In this document: piece after piece, positions 36,767 to 49,800 of the stretch | Layout of the letters: each line of letters begins with the position of its first letter | How positions within the stretch are numbered: position 1 is the first letter of the stretch | Source: Allodiplogaster sudhausi | Taxonomy: Eukaryota > Nematoda > Chromadorea > Rhabditida > Diplogasteridae | Assembly (NCBI GenBank): GCA_945643635.1 | Contig: CALZFC010000009.1 | Location: 6,566,501-6,630,500 of the forward strand | DNA: 64,000 nucleotides | Direction of reading: 5' to 3' | Translations under genes and position numbers: made by a program | Notes under the pieces: model-generated | Database searches by the model: none | What the model was told of the DNA's origin: nothing | What the model saw: the letters and a program-made list of their open reading frames with translations, nothing else

Positions 36767-39700
36767 ATGCCTTCATGGATGCGTCGTCCACTCGCCCCGT
36801 CGCTTCTCTTCCAGCTCGCCTTCCTTCTCCTCCTCCTCGCTCACGACACAGCAGCCGCCCGCTGCCATTCTTGCCTCACTCATTGCAAGACGACTGGCAC
36901 GGGCAAGGTCGCGTATTTATAAATAACAAAAAATTACGATAAAAACCTAAAATCGTCTTTTTAAATTAACCATAATTTAAACTATCTGCAGTTAAAGGAG
37001 GGCGCTCACCGAAAAGTCGTTCACGAAATATGAGACATTTTACCTATTTTCGAATAGTTTTCCACATATAGATAAAGGATATGCACATGAAAGATTACTA
37101 AAAAGTTGCACATTGAAAGTGCAACTTTTGAATCAAATTCATATTGGTGTCTCAGTGCAAAAATGTGGTGTATACAGAACTAGGGTACATTTACCATGGC
37201 GGAAAGAAAAAAAATTACAAAGACATCGCGACTTTGACATTTTAGTGAGCTTAATAAGTTTTTGTGTTAGTTTTTATGTAAAACTTTTAGTAAGAACAAA
37301 ACAACATCAAAATAGTCAATAAGAATTGAAAAAAAACCATGCATTTGACAACAAGTGTCACATGTGCGTCCGCTCTTACCGTACATTTTAGTTTGATCCG
37401 ATGGACTTCCATTTGAGATTTTTGCATGTTTGAACGCATATTTGTAAATTTTCGGTGATCGCCCTTCTTTAATACCATTGAGAAAAAATATGCATATGAT
37501 TCGTAAGTAAACTTTTTAACCGCAAGCTAAATATGAAAGAAAACCCTAAATAACCTATTAGGTGGACGCGGAGAAGTGCGATTGCGTGAGCAAGCCGAGA
37601 GAGATGTGCGAAGGGAACGCGTGTTTCGCCAAGCTCGAGCTATTCGCCGACGAGAAGACCGCGATCATGCAGGTTTACATGAATCTATGTATCTATGTTT
37701 TTTTTTTACCAATCAATAACAATCGACATCTATGTAAATAATCAAGATCGAAATAAGCATTTTTTTAAGATAAATTTTTTCCAGAAGGGCTGCATCTCGG
37801 ACGTGCCGGGCGGTGCAGAAGGCTGCCAGTACGCGAGCAATTCCGAGACGATACACTGCTTCTGCTCCGGCGATCAGTGCAACACACGAAATAATGTGCG
37901 CAGAGTTTCGGCTTGCTCTCATTCAGTCTCTCTATCTTTTTTTATATTTAAATTACATACATATTTTGTTTAAATATAAATAAAAATAAAAATTGTAGCT
38001 GGGCGACTTCGCGGCGGGCCGCCTTCCCTCCGTGGAGTGCTGCGCCTGCTCGGAGAAGCTCGGTGAGCACTGCAATCGCGACGAGTGCCCGCGAAGGTGC
38101 ACTGGGAACTACTGCGTCGTCGACTTTGACGGGCTCGAGCAGGCCAGTTTTTCAAAGGAGCCAAAACTCACGCTTTTGCCTGACATCGAGCATGTCATTT
38201 AGAGAGACAATAGTCGAACAAATTCAAATAGATTAGATTACGTTTCGTATTTGTTTAAGTCACTGGTAAATTGCATTATGTAAACACAGTGAAATATAGT
38301 TATTAACAATTTACTATTTCCTCTAATTGAAGCGCGTGAGAGCAAGCCGAAAATCTGCGCACATTATTTCGTGTATTGCACTGATCGCCGGAGCAGAAGC
38401 AGTGTTCTTTTTCTATTGCATCAGCGAAAGGGCGCTTCTATTAGAGGAATTAATTCTGTTGTTCAATCATCCCAATGATAACAGATAACTGAGAAAATAT
38501 CTTTAACTTTTGTCATTTCGGGGGGCTCTGATCGTGGTGTTAAGAATCACTCAATTTCAGGGATGTGGCCTTGGCTTCCCGCGTCTGCAAAGCTTTCTGC
38601 GAATGGAGAAGTACACGCGATGGCAGGGCAAGCCGATTTGTGCCAGGTACCTAAACTATTTACTTATTTTTATTACTACTCTTAATTCAGGGTATGCTAG
38701 AACAAATAGTAAATCTTCATTCGACAAATCCTTAACAGAAATTTGAACAGAATTAATTTAATTCAAAAGATTATTTTCAAAATGTATTTCTTGAGATACG
38801 AAGCGACGCCGAACACGGTGATGAACGGGTGCACGTGCACAAATCCGTCAGGGACCTGCAACGAATTCAACAAGACGCGCGAATTTCAGGCTCATATTTT
38901 ATTTTCGATACATTCCTTCTTTTTTTTTCTTCTCCTGCACCTATCTATCCAGCCTATTTTCATCTTACTAATTTCTGGGAACGTCTAACGTTCGAGTGGA
39001 CCTCTAAACATCAAGCGTACGTACGACTACGTCGTTCTACGTGTTTGTGCGTGCTAAATATCATCGCCCTTTAAATAGATCAAGAACGTGCTGGAGCGCC
39101 GGCCCGACGCGCAGCAGTACTGCTACAGCTTAGCACACAAGTCGGCTAAGCCGTTCGGGCAGGAGGCATTCAAGAAGTCAGTATTTACGGAGGAAAGTGC
39201 GGGTTTGGACTGCGAAGGCATATGATTTGGCTACACTTTCATCCCCGCTTTAATCAGACAAGATTACGCCGAGCATAAAAACATGAGATCTGTGCGAAGT
39301 TTGTGCGAGCGTGACTGCTTTGTCTTATTCCCGGAGATATTTGATGCCTTCTCAACGAAATTGAACCGTAGCTTAAAATATGCATATTCATTCTACGTAT
39401 GCAGCTTGAACTTAACTCATGCATGTCTCTGAACACTCCTGTTTTTTCCTTAAATCTCTCTCTTTAATCCCCTCTCAGTAAAAAAATTCGATTTAAATGT
39501 GTGCTCAGGAAGTGCAGTCATTTTTGGGTCGAGATAGCGCGTGAAAACGGAGATCGGCTCAGGGATGACAGCAGCATTCTCCACTCCTATCAAATTTTGC
39601 TTGATTATAAATCAGTATCGAATCAATAAAAATTGTTCAAACCTTCGAGGTCAATTTTCCCGACCAAAGTGAATTGACTCATGAAGATAAACAATATCCC

Positions 39701-40573
39701 TGATGGCTCCTTTAATCTATCTTCACCTCCAGATCCACGACATGCGAAGGCCAGTACTGCTTCATCTCATACACGACGAGCGAGATCGTGCTGGAGAGCG
39801 CCGACTTCGAGCACAACTACGACGATCACCACGTATTCGTCGGACACGCGCGGCCGCGATTCGAGATTCTCGCCGGCTGTCTCAAGGTCGACGATGACCA
39901 GGTCATTCTTTTGATAACGTTTTTATTATCCTTTTAATCAAAAATATCTAAATTATCTATATACATATATTATAAGCATAATAATGAAAGTATAAAGGAG
40001 GCCAATACAGAATAAGAGTTAACTATATTTCTTATGTTTTCATTTCTTTTATTATTTTTGTTAGTTGCAAATCCCATTCTGGTTTTGGAATTTATTCTCC
40101 GATACATTTCTAGTTTTCGCATATAAACTTTTAAAATCAATAAATGAATCTGAACTGGGATTAGCAGTCGTCTTCAATTTCAGAAGCTCTCCGTGGGCTG
40201 CACGGTGGAGTACTCGTCGAACTCGTCCGAGCCTCTCTCGAAGCACTGTATCTGCGAGTCCCATCTCTGCAACTTCCATCATCTGCTAACGGACGCGCCT
40301 GACACGCGGCCGCGAGCCATCACGGTTTCTCCTACGCCGCCGCCGCCGCCCCCTCCCCCGCCCCCGACCACCAAGGCTCCCGTGCCAGCGCAAGATACCC
40401 GCTCCGCGTCTTCATTCGCACTCGACTCGAACCATGTCAACGCGTTAGATGAATCCGCGTCGCAGAATCTCATTGTAATGAAAGCGCCGCCCGAGGCAAC
40501 CGCGTCAGGGCAAGACAATCTAACAAAATGGTCATCTCTTTTCCTCCTACTCCAGCCACTTCTACTACGGTAG
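36767..40573 (+). CDS. Secreted, probably GPI-anchored protein with three Ly6/three-finger-like domains
   Basis: Nine exons: 36767-36907, 37562-37672, 37785-37895, 37999-38142, 38561-38646, 38796-38889, 39079-39176, 39733-39901 and 40184-40573 (stop TAG). They total 1344 nt, all phases matching, 447 residues. Residues 1 to about 30 form a signal peptide (LLFQLAFLLLLLAH). Three Cys-rich repeats follow, each ending in the C-x-C...CN signature of the Ly6/uPAR/activin-receptor ectodomain fold: HCFCSGDQCN, GCTCTNPSGTCN and HCICESHLCN. Each also has a central C.G..C element (CEGNAC, CTGNYC, CEGQYC). After the third comes a Pro-rich, Thr/Ser-rich stalk containing ten consecutive prolines and a hydrophobic tail (WSSLFLLLQPLLLR), which suggests GPI attachment. 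The ligand is unknown; relatives act as cell-surface receptors or modulators of receptors and channels. Introns 4 (CAG|GCCAGT) and 6 (CAG|GCTCAT) need GC donors. Reading through donor 4 adds 19 codons and a stop at 38200-38202. Confidence 0.85.
37854..37920 (+). repeat. Inverted-repeat arm 1 (exon 3 end plus intron 3 donor)
   Basis: These 67 bases cover the last 42 bases of exon 3, encoding the HCFCSGDQCN region, and the first 25 bases of intron 3. Their reverse complement recurs at 38338-38404 with only two differences. Confidence 0.97.
38338..38404 (-). repeat. Inverted-repeat arm 2, in intron 4
   Basis: A reverse-complement copy (65 of 67 bases by my alignment) of 37854-37920, placed in intron 4. 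The two arms bracket exon 4 of the same gene, with about 417 bases between them. A pre-mRNA could form a near-perfect 67-bp stem. Confidence 0.97.
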
Positions 40574-43293
40574 AGACCAAAAACAACCGACAACAAAGAC
40601 ATCTGTAGATAATTTCTTTTAGACGTCATAAAAGAGGAGCAAATAAATTCCTGGAATATATTTAGAAGAGCACACCTAAAATGGTTTATTGGGAATCAAC
40701 AAATCGCAGAATGCTATACACATATCACATTCTCAGCATCTCCTTTCTCCTACTTTTTTCTTTCTCGTATTTCTTTTCTAATACGTACTGTATAAGGTCC
40801 GTTTTTCTTCTAAAAATAATAATGTTAAGCAAGAGGTCATATTTGGATTGTAAATATGTGGTTCTACCAACGATTGACTTCAATGTTCTTATTTTACTTA
40901 CCTTAGCATAAATATTCATACATCATTATCGCTTCATTATCGGGGCAAATATCGATCTTTATATAATTTGCTTCTGCCTGAAGTGAACAGCACCTTTATA
41001 GCAGAATTTCTCGATTGTTCTAATTTATTTTATTCATTACACGATTGCGGGTTTACGTTTTCTTCCAGAATACATGCACATGTTTTGCTATATCTCGTGA
41101 TTGTATGCACGTATAAATCGACTACTGAATAAATGCAGGAAAAGTTCAAGTATCAAGTGTGTACAAAATAGAAAGTATGTAAGTAAAAATCTGTTCAAAA
41201 AGTATTAGTCATTAGTACCATCAGCTCGCAAATTGTTGCAAACAGAATAATGAAATGACTTTACATGCATAGGGTTAAATATATCTTTCATTTCATCAGA
41301 TTCTATTAGTTGAAAATTCATTTTATAACTACAAAGTACTATTCTGCTTGACTAGATTGGAGGCATATTTTTCGTTGACAAAAAGTGTTTCGACTAGGAT
41401 AGCGGTGGTCGCACTTTTTTTCTTACAAACAAAAGTTAGAGAATTGGCTAGCATTATTGCAATTTTATTAACAAGATTGTTGAACTACATATAATTTTTT
41501 CAAAATAGTCAATACAAAGAAAAACAAAATTTGCTTATGTATTCTACGAGCCTTGTCATCATTAGCTGTATATGTTGTTCATTTGTCTATTTTATATGTT
41601 TCTCTTGCCTTTTCATTCACACCCATTGCGCTTTCCATGTGTGAAATGGCCGATAATGTCATTGTTCGCACGCCGTGTACCTGAATCGCTCATTGTCAAA
41701 GCGACTTCGTGCTCTCTTCTCTTCACTTTTATGCGATTCAAGTGAGAAAACAATGAGGCTCTCTTTTTATATAAGGACATTTTGTTCCATTAATTTATCA
41801 TTGCCGTTATGTAAAGATATTTTATTTATATTAAAAAAAAATCATTTAAGCCCTCGAATTTGAAGCGAAGCGGTGGAAGAAATTATGCCACTATTAATCT
41901 CTGTTAGTGCAAGAGTGCTAGTCATATCATTGCATTGGACTTCTCTCTATTAGACAATGAAGAGCTCATCGCATTGGATTCAAGTTCATCCTACGAACTT
42001 CCTCCCTTTCGAATTCACTCTCATATGCATTACACGGACAGGCATTGTTTAGCCGAAATGAGAACAGAGCAACTGTTGGCGAATAGAATAGAGAAATAGA
42101 GCGAGAAGTGAGAGGAAATGAGAGAGAGAGAGGAGTGAAGAGACACTGCGAGAAATGAAGTTTTCTTCAAAAATTCTTCAATTCTCAAGACGTCCACGAA
42201 CGGCTTCCATTGCTCAGCACCCTTTTTGCCGTAAACTTTCCTCAGACTATTTTCTTGCTTCGAATTCGAAAGGCCTAAAACGTCAGCGCACTAATCGCCA
42301 CCAATCACGGTTGGCTGTCTCTTCCGCCTCCTCTCGGCTCGCGCTGCTTTTCACGCGTTTTCCTTGGCTCCCACGAGAATAAGCCGTCTTCGCTGTCATC
42401 ACGTTTGAAAGGGAAGAGAGAGAGAGAGAGCGTCAGAGTATAGGGTAGTGAGAGATAAGAGAGCAAGAAAGAGACCAAGAGGAACCTAGCGAGTCTTTAA
42501 ATTAGAAAAAGCTGGTGCCATTAGCGGAGGCCTTTATGCGTGAGAAACTCATTCCCCATCGTCAGCTTGAGCTTCTCCACGGCTTCCAGGTGTGTGTGAT
42601 TCCAAGGTGCTTCCAGAATGCCACCGTACATTCCTTCCTCTCACCATTAAAAAAAAAAAAGCTAGTCGGCTTCTCAACAACTTTCTTCTTGGAGAAGTAA
42701 ACTTTCGCATGTATATTTCTTGAGACAATGCGCCTACCCCTCCATACAATAATTTTGAAAATCCATTAATATCACTCAGAAGGCCGATCAGCATGCGGCT
42801 ATATAGATTGCAGGCACAAAGGCAGCAAGAAAATCAGCAAAAAAAAACGAAACTTTAGTGGCGTGTGTTCTATCTTTTTCTGTCCACACCAGACCCGGCG
42901 CCAACATATGATGCACTTTCTGCTTCGGTCTTGACCAGAGTATGCAGAGACAAAACAATAATATGCCAAAATGATGGATCACTGACAAGCAGAGCAGAAG
43001 AGGGTGTGAGGAGAACTATAATAGACATCTGTTAGCCGCCCCCGTCAGCATGTGTGTGAGTGTGACTTTGCCCACCACTTCTCTAATGCCCACCCCACCC
43101 CCTCCACTGTCGAAACCCCTCCATGGAGGGCCCCCTGAAAAGGTGCTCTGTCTCTCGGTAACCGGCCTCATCCGGCATGCGTTGCACGCGATTGCAATGT
43201 AGGCGGACATCGCCACCGGATTCACCCCACGACATCCCCCCACCCAAACTAGATATTTCTATCACATCATACACGCCACACGCTCTCTTTATG
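40574..43293. other. Intergenic region, no gene supported
   Basis: An AT-rich 3' flank of the Ly6-like gene, then unique non-coding sequence with a short GA patch at 42120-42135 and 42417-42431. Polypyrimidine and AT-rich stretches dominate; open frames are short and motif-free. Confidence 0.55.
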
Positions 43294-44884
43294 TACAGTA
43301 CTGGCCAAAAGGTTATGATATTTTGGTTTTTCATGCATATCTTTTTTCAATGTAGAGTAAATCTGATGAAATTTTCAGTGTTGCTTTATTATGGTGTCAG
43401 AAATCTAGTAGTAGAATATTAGTCTCATTGACCGATTATTGATTTAGAAAAAAATCAATAACTCAACTCTGCCGATTTCACATTTTGGCGTGCTGGGCAA
43501 AATAATTTATTTCTTTGATCTTCGGGTAGTTTTTATTGGAATTTTAATTTATTTGCATTTTTGAACATCCTGTCGATAACATTTTGGTCTAATCGTGATT
43601 GATTCACATGCTTTTACATGCTGCCTGGCTCCAGTACACGATTCATGCTCTCGGCTTGAGATCCAGGTGGTTCAGGTGGATAAAATCTTTTATGAACTAT
43701 TATGCTTATAGCTATAATGATGTCAATATATTCACAGGTAATCATTGAACAAATTCAGATGGTTATTTGAGCTGTGGAAATTAGATGCTAACTATTTGAG
43801 CTCACTTTGTTTTTTTTTTCAAGTTTTGTCCGCAGTCCAAACGTGCTCAAAGTGATGTTGTGCGGGAGCCCGCGATTCAAAAACGCTATTGCTCATCTAT
43901 AATGTTAGTTAATACACTTTAACACATTAAGCAGTCTTATTTCATGCCTGGCTTCATGAGGCCACAAGAAACAGTAGATCGTTTGAAAGTACCCCTGCAA
44001 TAGAATAGTACATCATCCGACAAGACAGGAAAAGAAATCCAAAAAATTTACTATTGAGTCAAAAATCACTTTAATCGATAGAGCAGAGTATTTGGCAATC
44101 GTAGAACTCCAAACTAGATAATTTACTTTTGTAACTGATCTAGTATAGGCAGCTGTAATACACGGCAGTACTATATAGCAGGGGTACATTCAAACGATCT
44201 ACTGTTTCTTTAGGCCTCATGAAGCCAGGCATGAAATAAGGCTGCTTAATGTGTTAAAGTGTATTAACTAACATTATAGATGAGCAATAGCGTTTTTGAA
44301 TCGCGGGCTCCCGCACAACATCACTTTGAGCACGTTTGGACTGCGGACCAAACTTGGCAGCGGCGTTCAAAGTGAGCTCAAATAGTTAGCATCTAATTTC
44401 CACAGCTCAAATAACCATCTGAATTTGTTTAATGATTACCTGTGAATATATTGACATCATTATAACTATAGGCATAATAGTTCAGAAAAGATTTTATCCA
44501 CCTGAACCACCTGGATCTCAAGCCGAGAGCATGAATCGTGTACTGGAGCCAGGCAGCATGTAAAAGCATGTGAATCAATCACGATTAGACCAAAATGTTA
44601 TCGACAGGATGTTCAAAAATGCAAATAAATTAAAATTCCAATAAAAACTACCCGAAGATCAAAGAAATAAATTATTTTGCCCAGCACGCCAAAATGTGAA
44701 ATCGGCAGAGTTGAGTTATTGATTTTTTTTCTAAATCAATAATCGGTCAATGAGACTAATATTCCACTACTAGATTTCTGACACCATAATAAAGCAACAC
44801 TGAAAATTTCATCAGATTTACTCTACATTGAAAAAAGATATGCATGAAAAACCAAAATATCATAACCTTTTGGCCAGTACTGTA
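43294..44884. mobile_element. Tc1-type non-autonomous foldback element
   Basis: Both ends read TA-CAGTACTGGCCAAAAG, closely matching the Tc1-family terminus (CAGTGCTGGCCAAAA in Tc1), with the TA target duplication at 43294-43295 and 44883-44884. The left arm (43296 to about 44000) and right arm (about 44178 to 44882) are reverse complements over about 700 bp with scattered mismatches and one divergent patch near 43810-43830. The central loop is only about 180 bp. No transposase frame is present, so it must have been moved by a transposase supplied in trans. Confidence 0.92.
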
Positions 44885-46861
44885 CATATGCTAAGGAGAA
44901 CTTCTACCGCTTATTTTTTATATACATATGTTTTACGACATTGGGAAAGAGACATCTAGACCCCGTTAGGAACATAGAGTCCAACATCGCCAAGATGTTT
45001 TCTGTAATACAAACATACATTTATGAGTGAATAATAAAGCGAAGCTTTTTATCTGTATATTTTTTGTAAATAGTATTGAGCTTCTCGTTTTGTGTGCATG
45101 TTATTCTTCAAAAATCTTTTCGCTTATTGTTCATTTAACAATGCGCGCCTTCTCGAAATCGCTCGTAATATGGAAAAATATCACGCTGGCACTGAATAGG
45201 AAGAGAACGCAATGAGGATCTGAATGCGGCACGTGAGCAGAAGAGAAAGAAAAGGAAGACTTGTTGTTTCTTTCGCGCTCTCCAATTGCCAAATGTGCAA
45301 ACAATAAATAAATGCATCGTCTTGCTTTTCCATCTGCTTCTGGCTCATTATCGTCCTTTCTTCATGCTCTCTGGCTCTCTCGCTATCTTCGCGCTTCACT
45401 ATCTATCTCTTCTCTCTCTATCTCGTATCTCTCTCTCGATCTAGAGCTTGGAGAAAAAATTTTGCAGCTCTTCACGCCTCATATAGCAAAGCAATCGCAC
45501 ATCTCCGCGCGGTGTCTTCTTGTTTTGCATAGGCCTTCAATCTGTTATGCTTACTGTGCTTCCTGCAAGGGAAATAGTCTTTTCTCCTTCCTGCTCTTCC
45601 CCGCCAGACCTGGCAAGTCAACCACTCTTAGAGATGCGATCTTGTGCCATCATCATCTTCAACACCGTCATTTCTTGGCATACGGGAGAGCGAGAGAGCG
45701 TGAGGGATTATGAGAAACTCAGAGATACATCAAGTATAGCAGCTTGAAGCCCCAAAATAAGCCAATTGCACATTGACCCTTGTTCTTTAATTCGACGAAA
45801 ACAGCAGACAACATGGCACTCTCTCTCTCCCGTTTTCCCTCTTAAATTCAACCTTCTCTCTTCCTCTTTGTCTCTCTTACTCGCATCATACCTCATTGTT
45901 TATGTCACGGGAACAATGAGCCGGCTACAAATTAGTCTGGCCCTTGGGGTGAAAGTTCAAGGGCCAGCGAAAAAGAGTGAGTTGGGTATGGCAGCGCAAG
46001 GCTTATAGTATTACCAAAAAATGGTAATGTTAAAGCTTATATGTAGGTAGTTGGCCCAGTCCTTACCGTGTCCTGATATACTAGCACAACTTTACTGACT
46101 GTAGGGGATTTTACGGCAAAAACAAATATCGTCTGTTATGTATGTTACATTTTGGAATTAAATCTGAACTTATTGTTAAATGACAGTATTTCATAAGTGA
46201 AAACATTGGCGAAAGGCAATAGTCATGGTTTGGAGTAACTTGTCATCTTGAAACATATAATTATTTTTATACATTTTATTATTTGGAATATTTCAAATTT
46301 GGTAATATCAATGATATTGTAACATTCACGGAGAGAGAGAACCAGAGAGAGAGAGGGGGACAGAGAGAGAGAGAGAGCGAGAGAGAGAGAGAGCGAGGGA
46401 GACGGGGTGAGAGAGAGAACGAGGTAGAGAAAGAGCGGAGTTTGGCAGTCCGGCGAATTCTTCGTCTTTGCCGGCGTCTTTTGCAGCAAAATGTATGTGG
46501 CCTTCGAAGCGAGTGCAAAATTCTTAATGCGCGCATGTATGAATGTATGCTTGCACTGTCCCCTTGCAAGTGATAGCAAGCAAGAAAAGAAACCAGAAAT
46601 ACAAGGAAAGCCGTAATAAAGCCATTTTCCCATAAGCTTTTTATTTTGTAAATAAATTGTAGAACATGTTGCATAAATCAACTGAAGCATGCGAGAGAGA
46701 ACTAATTATGTGCCAAGTATCAGGTTTCTACGAACGAAGAGAGGCCACTACTTTATTTATAGAACTTTGTGCCTTTTTCAGCTTCCTCCTCTAATTCTTT
46801 TGTTCTGCATTCCCTTGCTCATCTTACCTTGGACGCTTCGTGACCCTCTGTCACTTCTTTA

Positions 46862-46894
<33 letters not shown>

Positions 46895-49800
46895 TGCTCC
46901 CTATCAACGCATACAGCGTGTGATGTATGGAAGAGTAGATGCGATGCGCATCTTACTGCCATAGTTGCATCGTGGCATCTTTTCCAATTTGCGTTTGCCA
47001 TGTGCCATTGTCTCTAGGGGGAGAGTTTCACTCTTCATTCTCACTCTTTCTCTCTCCCTCACTCATCCTCTCTCCACCCCTGTCTCCCTCTCTTCCTTTT
47101 ATCTCTCTGCCTATCTCGTATTATCTCTCTCTCCCTCTCCTGTTACTCTCGACACGCATGAGTAGGTGGCACCAGGAAGCGGAGGCGGTCCCGGTTGGGG
47201 TGGCCTTAGCATTAGCCATCTTCATATGGTCATCTTTCCTTGTGGCACCCTCACAAAAAATCGTGATACTAAACAATAATTTATTTTATTCTTGTTATAT
47301 CTGATATATAGTGAAATATTCATGATAACTGATTATGGTCCGATTTGCAATGTAGCGATGTGTAAAATGGCTTCCTTGCTGGCAGCTGCTCTCTGCAGCG
47401 CAAAAAAATTAAGAGCAAAATGAAACTCTGCTGCTACTAAATTGTCCTCAGTTCTGCATATCTCCCTGTCTCTCTCTATCTCTCTTTCTAGTTTGCAAAT
47501 AGCGAATGATATGTAGAAACGTTCGCTTTTGCAGAGTGAGAGAAGCGGAACAAGCATGCAGAAAAAGAATTATAATGCACTCCAGTTGAATGTGAGTGAC
47601 GTTAGATCCGTATGAGATACGGTAGCGAGTTCTTCTCATTCACATTTTCAGTATTGGCAGACTGCCAATGCGTAAATCCGGCTTGAATAACTCCTATTCA
47701 CCTTGAAGACTTTACGTTTTTTTTTGGAGAAAACCTAAGATCTCAGGAAAAGAAATAGCGACGGTGAATAAGTTGATAAATAAGCCATTCAGAGTGAATC
47801 AGACTGAATGAGTCCTGCAACTTTTTTTTTGGGAATGTTTGGTGATGTCTCGTTTTCAACGAACCATCACTCCGCTTATTGTTAGCAAAAGGATGTACAC
47901 ATCACATGCATATCCCTCGCCACCGCTAAGAAAAGTTTTCCACGACGGCATTTGACATTTTCTTTAAAGTTTAATATGTTTTGCGCAAAGTATTCGTGGG
48001 AATTCTTTTTCCACTGCCCAATCGCCTACAAAAATACACAGTTTATTGTGTTAAAAATCTTAAATTATGGTTATTCAAATCACTTTCAAATTGTAATTAT
48101 GGGATTATATTCGTGTCTGTCGAGCTAGTTCCTCTCATATTCCCTCTGTACTCTTGCCTCATGTCTCACACATTCGTTCCATTATCTCTTCTCGTTTGTT
48201 AGTAAGAATAATATCAATTGGAGATTCTCAGAGGCAAGATAGAGAAAGAGAAATTGAGAGAGAGATAGATAAATAGTTGAACCAGCTTTTGGATGCTTTG
48301 AAATTCGAGCTTGTAATTGTTGCTCTCTTCCAGCAGATACTTGCACCTGCAAGGGAAGTTTTCATCCTCATCCTATCCTTTTGTTGTCCATTGTTAAAAT
48401 TTTTTCTTGCCTCATGATTTCAGCATTGCCTTGTGCCAAGAAAAGAAGTTGACTGAAAATGGTTTGACATCACAAAGGCTGTATGATACATTTTCAACGT
48501 TAACTGTTAAGATAATAAACATTCCCAAACTTGGCCGCCGTATTTTTTTTTGTCTTTTTCCTTTGCTACTCTTTCACTATCTCCCTCTCTCTCTCTAGCT
48601 GTCTCTCTATCCTTCTCTCTCCATTTCTCTCTATCTTTTCCTCTCTTTCTCTCTCTCGCTCCCCTCATTCATTCTCTCACATATCTCGTGTTGCACGCGG
48701 TCGTGTAACATGATTCGTGTGCTGCCTGGAGATGCGTGCTGGCCGTGGCATAAACGGCCATTTGCAGTGACTCTCTCATGAGCTTCATATTTCTTTTCCC
48801 TCCATTTCTTCTTTCGTAGCTTGCAAGAATGTACCCATTACTCTTAATTTAGGATTGAAAGAAAGTGAGAAAAAGGCGGAAAGGTGAGAATAACAACAGC
48901 CTTCTTGCACGACAACTGCACTCTCGTGACTTTTCCTGTCCTTTTTTATCTAGTTTACCTCTCGTTGTCTCGCTTTATCCCTTATCGCCCTTTCTTGACT
49001 TCCTCACAAGCAAATGTTATCTCGGCCATTTGAAAAGACTTCCTCGTTTGGTGATCTGCGAGAGAGAAAGAGAGAAAGAGAGATTGGAAGAGAAAGAAAG
49101 AATCTCCGAGTGAGCTAGAACGGGAATCGAGCTCGAAGAGCGTACTTATATTTACTCCTCCATCCCCACGCTTTTCAGCACGGCACAATTCTGCTCTCTT
49201 CTCTTCCTTGTACAAATCGGTGCGACAAGACATATGCAAGAGAATCAGCATATGTACATATGTACATACCCCTATGAAGCATCGGCGTTATTCTCGATTC
49301 ACATAATAAAAACCTTATCTCAGAAGATGTCGCCGATAAATAAACAGGCTTATACGGTATGCCTCATTCTGACCGCTATTTCCCACTTTGGTACCATCGA
49401 ATACCGTAGTCTAGACGTTGTCTTTGTTCTCATTAATTTTTGCTCTATATGCATTGACTCTCAATGTTTTCAATGTTTTTGCTCATCTAAATTTCGAAAA
49501 ATTAATGAACCTCCACATTCAAAACGCGCTTCTTTCGCGTTAGGCCTTTTTCATTGCTTCTTGTTTCGTGTTCGCCATTCCGTTATCTGTCTGTTTTAGC
49601 CGGAACAAAAGGGAAGACAATGGGGGGTATTGCGTATGTTCGGTCACGAATGTATTATGGCATCTTTTGTCCAGATACGGTAGATGAGGTCATAGATACA
49701 TGCATATATCACATTGCTGAAAAAAAGATGAGAATGAGAAAGGCAGCCACTTCCGCAATCATGGTTTGCATTCTTTCACATTCAATCGTTCGTTACCCGA

